Origin: DASUKL01 sp036278755
Lineage (GTDB): Bacteria; Chloroflexota; Limnocylindria; Limnocylindrales; CSP1-4
Reading direction: 5' to 3'
Assembly (NCBI GenBank): GCA_036278755.1
Contig: DASUKL010000038.1
Coordinates: 1 to 11,840 of the forward strand
DNA: 11,840 nt
Below are positions 7,901 through 11,840 of the stretch, piece by piece. How positions within the stretch are numbered: the first letter of the stretch is position 1; the number at the start of each line of letters is the position of its first letter. The translations under genes and the position numbers were made by a program. Under the pieces are notes generated by a model. It was not told the DNA's origin. It worked only from the letters and a program-made list of their open reading frames with translations, and ran no database searches.

Positions 7901-8101
7901 GCGCCCGCGGAGGACCGAGAGGGCCGCCCGCTCCTCCACGGCCCGGGCCACGAACTCGCTTGTCAGGCGCGTCTTGCCCAGGCCGGCCTCGCCGAGGATC
8001 ACCACGGTGCCCGGGCGCCGTCCAGCGGTCACCTCGGCGAGCCGCTCGTCGAGCGAACGCAGTTCGCCCTGACGACCCTGGAACGCGGCGCTCTCGTCCA
8101 C
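4985..8101 (-). CDS. Large ATPase regulator with C-terminal LuxR HTH
   Basis: The product has about 1038 residues in the layout of LuxR-family ATP-binding (LAL/STAND-like) regulators. An N-terminal AAA module carries FQGRQGELRSLDERL, Walker A GEAGLGKT (37-44), Walker B ILLVED (169-174) followed by HWAD (176-179), and LLCLFTARPEL. A long helical, TPR-like middle section follows. The C-terminus, from about residue 961, is a LuxR HTH: LPLSDREREVLVHVARGL, NDKIARTLVLSPRTVERHLSNIYAKLGL. It should bind ATP and an unknown ligand or partner and activate transcription. I chose GTG 8101 because the family starts just ahead of the F.GR motif and an AGGG lies upstream; an in-frame TTG at 8185 would add 28 low-complexity residues. 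The stop is 191 bp before SBP56 on the same strand, so SBP56 is a candidate target. No frame breaks are seen. Confidence 0.92.
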   Translation of the reverse strand: MDESAAFQGRQGELRSLDERLAEVTAGRRPGTVVILGEAGLGKTRLTSEFVARAVEERAALSVLRGRCPPGGTGSTYWPLAEALRTAAGLAIDADPRSGAEALRRHVGDLLGGGDPEALEEAVQVLALTAGLPLPDNPYARAEPRAVGTAIGHVWPRYVGAHARRGGAILLVEDLHWADPQLLSVLRAIHDRAGAGLLCLFTARPELATERPDFVAPAEGWSVLTPPPLAPAEAQALVRALVQAPRLPRAMADLVAGPAEGNPLHIEEAVRHVAARGALAALRKGFRAEALGRLGTLPGTIQELLRERIATLPPTERRVVEGAAIVGKTFWDGAVARASGLPAVAAELAALEGHGLVEHHPASAISGQEEWEFRHVLIREAAYDSLLPGRRARGHVALADWLEERAGGRVSELSEFVAEHLRRGLEEGDRAGIWETHPDERELVRARAFRRLVAAGDEARQSYAIDHAVEIHSQSLALATGDSERAEALDELGEDHEMGLRGEEAMAAYREALAVARGPGVAVERRAGICMKAARTLSLRWGAFAKRPGPEEMDALVDEGLAVTRDPATRCWLLALSGLIAAHWQGAVRPDPVPLDLRMRRARQALAAAPDIGLVDLAGLAARILGQLEFEAGRFEASAATTRAILPLLDRMDSKFQRALTATYVFLSLTDAEGRYIEALPLADRALGWARELSPHEHMHGTFMALSARHSLGLWQDIDALLEEALEAMRGEEEMVCPYVRGGPMTAALTYALLGQRERAEAVLERIKLTWDEPGLPEMLAARVATANGDPRTGLELCERILSRGRAPSMEENGFDHVGRIEALIALEDWEALGPAVEAARPWAGGLAILGPICDRAEALRAWYGGATDGGAAAGGTALGQDASGEDAVVAALRGAATTFQRMGVRHEAAKTMARLAAIRPDDPGLLLEAVETAEPLLSPRADHLPAQPRPTSPTIAGGPLLPLSDREREVLVHVARGLTNDKIARTLVLSPRTVERHLSNIYAKLGLEGKAARAAAAAIAARSGSLDPEDPAAEAPA

Positions 8102-8179
8102 CCTGCCCTCGCGCTTGGCCGGGCCTCGGGGACCCGCTCGGGGCCCCGCGGCCGGACGCTGGAGTGAGCGTAGGCCGGG

Positions 8180-8207
8180 CGTCAAGGGTCCGGTCGGGCG
8201 TCAAGGG
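8180..8207 (-). promoter_or_regulatory. Paired TTGACG boxes upstream of the LuxR-type gene
   Basis: On the minus strand the block CCCTTGACG occurs twice, at 8207-8199 and 8188-8180, a 19-base period. TTGACG resembles a -35 element, but no good -10 lies 16-18 bases after either copy. They could be direct-repeat operator sites or a local duplication (the surrounding GGGCGTCAAGGG and GGTC are repeated too). Confidence 0.3.
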
Positions 8208-8250
8208 CCGTCGTGAGGGCGGGTGCCTGATCGCTCGTTCGCGAGGTCGC

Positions 8251-8366
8251 GATCACTGCCAGTCGTGAAGATGGCCACGACTGTGCAGGATGGGGTGCCC
8301 AGACGGCCGCTGGGGCATCGTTTCGTGCACGGTCAGGGCGATCCTGAGCACTCCCAGGCATCACGG
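8251..8366. repeat. 116-bp interspersed repeat, copy 2
   Basis: This is the partner of 1850-1965, direct orientation and same length. Here the hairpins are more perfect: CAGTCGTG (8260-8267) pairs exactly with CACGACTG (8276-8283) around an 8-base loop, and TCAGG (8333-8337) pairs exactly with CCTGA (8343-8347) around GCGAT. The central TGCCCAG/CTGGGGCA arms are identical to copy 1. It sits between divergent genes, unlike copy 1, so it is not tied to a promoter or terminator position. It contains no gene that I can recognise. Confidence 0.85.
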
Positions 8367-8466
8367 CGCAAGTCCGCCGTCCAGGGCGACAAGAGCCGTC
8401 GTCGGTCGTCGCCCATCGGGCGTCATCCCGCCGCCGAGAGGCCCTCCGAGGCGGAAGCCCGGACGA

Positions 8467-8472
8467 TAGACT
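8467..8472 (+). promoter_or_regulatory. -10 box for leaderless DUF1611 transcript
   Basis: TAGACT is followed by six bases and then the ATG at 8479, so transcription would start at or next to the start codon. There is no ribosome binding site in the intervening bases, which supports a leaderless mRNA. No clear -35 is seen. Confidence 0.5.
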
Positions 8473-8478
8473 CCCTAC

Positions 8479-9537
8479 ATGTCCCCGGAGCGTGCCCGCC
8501 TGGTCATCCTGGCCGAAGGCGAATTCGGACAGGTCGGTTCCAAGACGGCCATGGGGGTCATCCGCTACGGGCCGGACACGGTGGTCGCCGTCCTCGACTC
8601 CAGCCAGGCCGGCCGCAACGTCAGCGACTGGATGGGCCCCGGCTACGACATCCCCGTCGTGGCCACCCTCGAGGAGGCTCTCGCAGGCCGGCCCACGGCG
8701 ATCCTGCTGGGCACCGCGCCGGCCGGCGGCAAGCTGCCACCCGACTGGCGGCGCATCCTGGGGGCGGCCATCGAGCAGGGGCTCGAGATCCGCTCTGGGC
8801 TCCACACGATGCTCGGCGACGATCCCGAGCTGGCCGCCGCTGCCCGGGCTCGGGGGGTGGCCATCGTCGACTACCGACGCCCGCCAGAACGCCAGGAGGT
8901 CGCCGCGGGGCGGGCTCACGGGCCGGGCAAGCACGTGGTCCTGACCGTCGGGACCGACTGCGCCCTGGGCAAGATGAGCGTGGCCCTCGAGCTCCGCAAG
9001 TCGGCCGTGGAGGCCGGCCTCAAGGCCGTCTTCGTGCCCACCGGTCAGACGGGCATGATGATCGACGGCTGGGGCGTGGCCGTGGACCGCGTCATCAGCG
9101 ACTTTCTCAACGGCACCTGCGAGTGGCTCGTCGAGCAGGCCGAGGAGCGCGGCGACTGGATCTTCGTCGAGGGCCAGGGCTCGCTCGACCACCCGGCCTA
9201 CAGCGCCGTGACCCTGGGGCTCATCCACGGCACGACGCCGGAGGCGATGATCCTGGTCCACCAAGCCGGCCGTGAGTTCCACCATGGCTGGGAGGAGCGT
9301 GGCTCCCGCCTCCATGAGGTGTCCGCCCTCATCAGCCTGCACGAGGCCGTGGCCGGCCTCATCGCCCCGTCCGTGGTGGCGGGCATCGCCCTCAACACCT
9401 CCCTCCTCGACGGGGAGGGGCAGGCGCGGCGGGCCATCGCGGAGATGGCCGAGGCCACCGGCCTGCCCACCGACGACCCCTACCGTTACGGCGGGGAGCG
9501 TCTGCTGGACGCCCTGCGAGCCCGTCTCGAGCCGTGA
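8479..9537 (+). CDS. dgcN: DUF1611 P-loop protein, DgcN-like (D-glutamate N-acetyltransferase family)
   Basis: The 352-residue protein has the two-part DUF1611 layout. The N-terminal Rossmann-like half has VVAVLDSSQAGRNVSDW (35-51), the strand-turn PVVATLEEAL, and AILLGTAPAGGKLPPDW (74-90). The C-terminal P-loop half has TVGTDCALGKMSVALELRK (156-174), FVPTGQTGMMIDGWG (185-199), IFVEGQGSLDHPAYS (228-242) and MILVHQAGREFHHG (257-270). Members next to an enolase-superfamily epimerase have been described as DgcN, which acetylates D-glutamate using acetyl-CoA, with DgcA then racemising N-acetyl-D-glutamate. The ATG is preceded by TAGACT and no Shine-Dalgarno, so it is probably leaderless. The stop is 43 bp before the epimerase gene. 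Family assignment is firm; the exact substrate is inferred from the pairing. Confidence 0.88.
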   Translation: MSPERARLVILAEGEFGQVGSKTAMGVIRYGPDTVVAVLDSSQAGRNVSDWMGPGYDIPVVATLEEALAGRPTAILLGTAPAGGKLPPDWRRILGAAIEQGLEIRSGLHTMLGDDPELAAAARARGVAIVDYRRPPERQEVAAGRAHGPGKHVVLTVGTDCALGKMSVALELRKSAVEAGLKAVFVPTGQTGMMIDGWGVAVDRVISDFLNGTCEWLVEQAEERGDWIFVEGQGSLDHPAYSAVTLGLIHGTTPEAMILVHQAGREFHHGWEERGSRLHEVSALISLHEAVAGLIAPSVVAGIALNTSLLDGEGQARRAIAEMAEATGLPTDDPYRYGGERLLDALRARLEP

Positions 9538-9580
9538 CCCGCGTCCGTGACCGGCGTCCCGCCCGTGCCGTGACGGCGTC

Positions 9581-10654
9581 ATGACGGGCTCGACGAGCGA
9601 CGGGCTGCGACTGCGCTCGGTCGAGACGCTCCACCTCGCCTTCCGCGACCCCTTCCGCATCGCCCGGAACCTGGACGAGCGCGAGGCCGTCACGGTCATC
9701 GTCGAGCTCGAGGACAGGTCGGGGCGGGTGAGCCTCGGCGAGGGCTATCCCGACGCCTACTACGGCGAGACGCCGGAGACGATCGCCGCCGTGCTGCCTC
9801 TCCTGCTCCGATCGCTGGACCCGCTGGGGCCGATCCCCGACACGGCCTACGAGGCCCAGGCCTGGCTGGCCGGGGCGGCCGAGGTCTTCGACGCGGCCAT
9901 CGCCCACAACGGCGCGGCCAAGTGCGCCCTCGACATCTGTCTCCACGATCTGGCCGGCCAGCAGCTGAGCCTGGGCCTGCCCGAGCTGCTGGGCACCCCC
10001 CGCGAGCTACCGCCGACCGACTTCACCATCGGCATCGACGAGCCGGCCGCGGTGGCCCGGCGGGCGGCCGCCGCGAGCCGCTTCCCGGCCCTCAAGATCA
10101 AGCTCGGCGGTCCGGACGACCTGCCCACGCTGGAGCAGGTGCGGGCCGTGTATGGCGGCCCCATCCGGGTCGATGCCAACACCGGCTGGGACCTGCCCGC
10201 GGCCCTCGAGCTGCTGCCCCAGCTGGTCCGTTTGGGGGTGGAGCTGGTGGAGCAGCCCTTCCCCGCCCATCGCCTCAGCGACCTGCGGGCGCTCCAGGCG
10301 GCCAGCCCGCTGCCCATCGTGGCCGACGAGAGCGCCGTCGTGACCACGGACCTCGATGGGCTGGCCGGCCTCGTTGGCGGGGTCAACGTCAAGCTGGCCA
10401 AGGTGGGGGGCGTGGGGCCGGCCCGACGGATGATCGATCGGGCGCGGGAACTCGGCTTCCGGGTCTTCCTCGGTTGCATGGAGGAGACGAGCGTGGGCAT
10501 CGCCGCCTCGGCGGCCGTAGCGGGGCTCGTCGACTGGGTCGATCTCGACGGCAACCTGCTCCTGGCCGACGACCCGTTCACCGGCCTGACCCTCGGCCAC
10601 GACTGCCGCTGGCAGCTGCCGACCGAGCCCGGCCTGGGCATCCACCGCCGCTGA
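9581..10654 (+). CDS. dgcA: Dipeptide epimerase / DgcA-like racemase (enolase superfamily)
   Basis: The 357-residue protein is a muconate-lactonizing-type enolase-superfamily enzyme. It has the N-terminal capping domain (LRLRSVETLHLAF) and a barrel with KIK (172-174, K174 a catalytic base), metal ligands D198 in RVDANTGWD, E224 in ELVEQPF and D249 in VADES, and the opposite base K271 in VNVKLAKVGG. GCMEETSVGIAA (298-309) follows, then DLDGNLLLADDPF (321-333). The DxD of that last motif is the mark of dipeptide epimerases such as L-Ala-D/L-Glu epimerase, which acts on murein peptides; DgcA enzymes acting on N-acetyl-D-glutamate are close relatives. Its position 43 bp after a DUF1611/DgcN-like gene supports a role in D-glutamate use. 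The ATG at 9581 has no clear ribosome binding site, and the spacer carries a repeated CGTGAC(C)GGCGTC. Which of the two substrates it uses cannot be settled here. Confidence 0.88.
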   Translation: MTGSTSDGLRLRSVETLHLAFRDPFRIARNLDEREAVTVIVELEDRSGRVSLGEGYPDAYYGETPETIAAVLPLLLRSLDPLGPIPDTAYEAQAWLAGAAEVFDAAIAHNGAAKCALDICLHDLAGQQLSLGLPELLGTPRELPPTDFTIGIDEPAAVARRAAAASRFPALKIKLGGPDDLPTLEQVRAVYGGPIRVDANTGWDLPAALELLPQLVRLGVELVEQPFPAHRLSDLRALQAASPLPIVADESAVVTTDLDGLAGLVGGVNVKLAKVGGVGPARRMIDRARELGFRVFLGCMEETSVGIAASAAVAGLVDWVDLDGNLLLADDPFTGLTLGHDCRWQLPTEPGLGIHRR

Positions 10655-10690
10655 GCCCGACCGTCCACAGCCGGCCCCAAGCTGGCGATG

Positions 10691-10714
10691 AGATGGTGGA
10701 CAAGATGGTGGACA
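10691..10714 (+). repeat. Perfect 12-bp tandem duplication
   Basis: AGATGGTGGACA occurs twice head to tail (10691-10702 and 10703-10714), just downstream of the epimerase gene. It is in an open frame but has no sign of coding; replication slippage is the simplest reading. Confidence 0.7.
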
Positions 10715-10743
10715 CGGCCCTACACGCCGGTCGGCCGCCGTCG

Positions 10744-10749
10744 TAGGAT
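10744..10749 (+). promoter_or_regulatory. Possible -10 box for the 134-residue gene
   Basis: TAGGAT fits TAnnnT and stands out in a GC-rich gap. A start about seven bases downstream would give a leader of about 145 bases for the gene at 10901. No -35 is evident, so this is tentative. Confidence 0.3.
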
Positions 10750-10791
10750 AGGCACCGCACTGATCTCGGGCACCGGATCCCAGACCGATAG

Positions 10792-10881
10792 TCCCCGAGG
10801 GGATCGGCGCCATACACACTCGGCCTACGACCGAGGGTTCGCCAGGCACCCGGGCCGTGCCTGCACGCGCCCTCGTGAGGG
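10792..10881 (+). promoter_or_regulatory. Hairpin-rich 5' leader
   Basis: Four perfect short inverted repeats follow each other: TCCCC/GGGGA (10792-10803, 2-base gap), CTCGG/CCGAG (10819-10835, 7-base loop), AGGCAC/GTGCCT (10844-10862, 7-base loop), and CCCTC/GAGGG (10870-10881, 2-base gap). The last ends directly before the AGGGAG that serves the ATG at 10901. This could be a structured regulatory leader; GC-rich chance pairing is the alternative. It matches no riboswitch I recognise. Confidence 0.35.
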
Positions 10882-10900
10882 ACAGGGAGACCGTTCGTCG

Positions 10901-11305
10901 ATGCAGACGCGCCAGCCGTACCGTCACGTCCAGCAGCAGGTCCACGCGTCGGCCGCATACCCCGCGGGGGTCGAGACCGGCGGGGAGGGCGGCGTGGTCG
11001 AGGAGTTCGTCCGGTTCTGCCGGCGCCGCCGGCGGGTGGGCTGGCCGGAGCTCTACGATGAGATGTGCGCTGTGGCCGGACGGGGCGTGTTCCGGGGCTG
11101 GGGCTTCACCGAGCTGGCCGAGCACGGCATCAGCTTCACCCTGTCCGACATGCCGGGCCTCGCGGCCATCGTCCAGCACGTGATCCGATCCGAGCGGGCG
11201 GGCACGAGCACGGATCCGTCCACTGTCCCGACCGAGCGGGCTCTCCCCGAGGCCGCGGTCCGGCTGGGCGCGCCGCTGCCCGCCGGCGGAGCAGGGCTAG
11301 GGTAG
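10901..11305 (+). CDS. Small unknown protein, 134 residues
   Basis: I do not recognise a family. The conserved-looking core is VEEFVRFCRRRRRVGWPELYDEMCAVAGRGVFRGWGFTELAEHGISFTLSDMPGLAAIVQHVIRSER, about residues 32-98, with a polar N-terminus (MQTRQPYRHVQQQ) and a low-complexity tail rich in Ala, Pro and Gly. It has no membrane segment or signal peptide and should be cytoplasmic. The core mixes helices with a basic patch (RRRRR), which could bind nucleic acid, but that is speculation. The ATG at 10901 is preceded by AGGGAG at 11 bases; the frame is open further upstream to 10688, but that part is repetitive and unlike protein. Its neighbour at 11369-11596 is convergent. Confidence 0.6.
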   Translation: MQTRQPYRHVQQQVHASAAYPAGVETGGEGGVVEEFVRFCRRRRRVGWPELYDEMCAVAGRGVFRGWGFTELAEHGISFTLSDMPGLAAIVQHVIRSERAGTSTDPSTVPTERALPEAAVRLGAPLPAGGAGLG

Positions 11306-11322
11306 GTCTGTCGGCTCGGCTT

Positions 11323-11348
11323 CGCCCGGGGCGCGACGCCCTAGGGCG
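11323..11348. terminator. Possible bidirectional terminator between convergent genes
   Basis: Two adjacent inverted repeats, CGCCC/GGGCG (11323-11333) and the perfect palindrome CGCCCTAGGGCG (11337-11348), lie in the 63-base gap between the two convergent genes. Position supports a terminator; there is no T-tract. Confidence 0.35.
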
Positions 11349-11368
11349 AGCGCGTGTCGCGGATCGGG

Positions 11369-11596
11369 CTAGTTGCGGATCTGGCGGCGGGCCAGTTCGC
11401 CCTCGATCTGGCGTTCGGCTTCCACGTAGCGGTCGATCTCGTCGCGCAGCTCGTTGGCCGTCGGCGTGTAGAGGTGGGCCTGTTCCTGGAGGACGTAGCT
11501 GAGGCGTCGGCTGGTCATCCGCACGTGGTCGAGGTTCTTCATCAGGACCAGCGGATCCATGGCCGCCAGGTCGTCGGGGTGGTACATCTGCCGCAC
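11369..11596 (-). CDS. Small unknown helical protein, 75 residues, leaderless GTG start
   Basis: I do not recognise a family. The sequence is charged and almost entirely helix-compatible: MYHPDDLAAMDPLVLMKNLDHVR, then TSRRLSYVLQEQAHLYTP, then ANELRDEIDRYVEAERQIEGELARRQIRN, whose heptad-like spacing suggests an amphipathic or coiled-coil helix. No signal peptide or membrane segment is seen; a cytoplasmic binding or regulatory protein is likely. The start is GTG at 11596, seven bases after a consensus TATACT on the minus strand, so the mRNA should be leaderless; the next in-frame ATG is three codons in (M4). The strong promoter box and intact frame argue for a real gene despite its size. It lies on the same strand as, and downstream of, the partial gene at the window end. 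Confidence 0.7.
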   Translation of the reverse strand: MRQMYHPDDLAAMDPLVLMKNLDHVRMTSRRLSYVLQEQAHLYTPTANELRDEIDRYVEAERQIEGELARRQIRN

Positions 11597-11603
11597 GAAG
11601 CCG

Positions 11604-11609
11604 AGTATA
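11604..11609 (-). promoter_or_regulatory. Consensus -10 box (TATACT) for leaderless gene
   Basis: Read on the minus strand, TATACT is followed by seven bases (CGGCTTC) and then the GTG start codon at 11596-11594. That is the spacing expected when transcription begins at the start codon. No -35 match is visible in the GC-rich upstream bases, and no Shine-Dalgarno could fit. Confidence 0.7.
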
Positions 11610-11644
11610 GCCGCGGGGGCTCGGCCGGCCGGACCGGCGCCCGT

Positions 11645-11674
11645 CCGGCGCTCGTGAGGCCGGCGCTCGTGAGT
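11645..11674 (+). repeat. Tandem 15-bp duplication
   Basis: CCGGCGCTCGTGAG(G/T) occurs twice head to tail (11645-11659 and 11660-11674), with a diverged CCGGCGCCCGT just before. It lies in the short gap between two minus-strand genes and looks like slippage. Confidence 0.7.
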
Positions 11675-11678
11675 CGGG

Positions 11679-11840
11679 CTACACAGCGCGCAGGCGGCGG
11701 GGCGGCCAGGTCCAGTCGACCGGGCGGCCCGCGGCGGCCAGGGCCCGCCGGCGGCCCAGCTCGGTGGGGGCCATGACCAACACGCGGTCGACCTTCGTGG
11801 CCCGGCCGGCCTCCTTGCCCCACAGCTTGGTCAGCTTGCG
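11679..11840 (-). CDS. C-terminal end of an unknown protein, cut by window edge
   Basis: The minus strand reads 53 residues without a stop from the window edge to TAG at 11681-11679. It begins RKLTKLWGKEAGRATKVDRV, continues with LVMAPTELGRRRALAAAGRP and ends VDWTWPPRRLRAV. The composition is protein-like, basic and mixed rather than a simple GC shadow, and the alternative frames are poorer. I do not recognise the family from this fragment. The N-terminal part and start lie beyond base 11840. It may be co-directional with, but separately transcribed from, the leaderless gene at 11596. Confidence 0.6.
   Translation of the reverse strand, partial: RKLTKLWGKEAGRATKVDRVLVMAPTELGRRRALAAAGRPVDWTWPPRRLRAV

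Larger units (their letters stand above)
8102..8478. other. Divergent intergenic region with repeat copy 2
   Basis: These 377 bases lie between the LuxR-type gene (minus) and the DUF1611 gene (plus), with no credible gene of their own. They contain two CGTCAAGGG boxes at 8180-8188 and 8199-8207 (reading TTGACG on the minus strand, 19 bases apart), copy 2 of the 116-bp repeat (8251-8366), and a TAGACT hexamer directly before the DUF1611 start. Promoters for both genes should be here. Confidence 0.65.

Noticed and set aside
6614..8167. Long plus-strand open frame opposite the LuxR-type gene
   Set aside because: It mirrors the regulator in reverse; the minus strand carries Walker and HTH motifs while this frame has none.
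8102..8185. TTG start at 8185 for the LuxR-type regulator
   Set aside because: The 28 extra residues are low complexity and precede the point where the family normally starts; possible but less likely than GTG 8101.
1850..8366. Composite transposon bounded by the two 116-bp repeats
   Set aside because: No transposase, no terminal inverted repeats on the elements and no target-site duplication visible; the intervening genes look like ordinary chromosomal operons.
8182..9699. Long minus-strand open frame opposite the DUF1611 gene and the start of the epimerase gene
   Set aside because: It is the antisense shadow of well-recognised genes, with composition typical of GC-rich reverse frames and no domain motif.
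10688..10900. Upstream extension of the 134-residue gene to 10688
   Set aside because: This stretch contains a tandem DNA duplication, a likely promoter box and hairpins, with no protein-like pattern.

Overview
This is a high-GC chromosomal segment from a free-living bacterium. The mix of genes (a selenium-binding protein 56 operon, a very large LuxR-type ATPase, a DUF4242 protein, a DUF1611/epimerase pair) and the GC-rich, partly leaderless gene starts fit Chloroflexota of the Limnocylindria/Ellin6529 type, or possibly Actinobacteria. The taxonomic guess is inference only; no phylogenetic marker protein is present.

Layout. (1) 64-140: tRNA-Glu(CTC) with an encoded CCA end and a possible TAGACT -10 box upstream. 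(2) 380-1760: a DUF4242 nickel-binding-type small protein (minus) divergent from an AraC-family regulator (plus). The regulator reads in two frames that join near 1045-1075, so it is frameshifted in this sequence. (3) 1761-2129: a repeat-rich gap between convergent genes, holding copy 1 of a 116-bp interspersed repeat and several imperfect tandem repeats. (4) 2130-8101, all minus, in transcription order: a 1038-residue ATPase/LuxR regulator, a selenium-binding protein 56 (methanethiol oxidase family), a polytopic membrane protein coupled to it by an ATGA overlap, and a GNAT acetyltransferase 31 bp further on. (5) 8102-8478: a divergent gap with copy 2 of the 116-bp repeat. (6) 8479-10654, plus: a DUF1611 (DgcN-like) P-loop protein followed by an enolase-superfamily dipeptide epimerase/DgcA-like racemase, a known pairing linked to D-glutamate or D-amino-acid peptide use. 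(7) 10655-11840: a small unknown protein (plus) behind a hairpin-rich leader, a 75-residue unknown helical protein (minus) with a textbook leaderless GTG start, and the C-terminal end of a further unknown gene (minus) cut by the window edge.

How it fits together. Two enzymatic units stand out: a sulfur-related SBP56 plus membrane-protein operon, perhaps under the adjacent large LuxR regulator, and a D-glutamate/dipeptide epimerisation operon. The least explained element is the 116-bp repeat, about 93% identical between two copies 6.4 kb apart. It contains several inverted repeats, lies once between convergent and once between divergent genes, and does not behave like protein-coding sequence.
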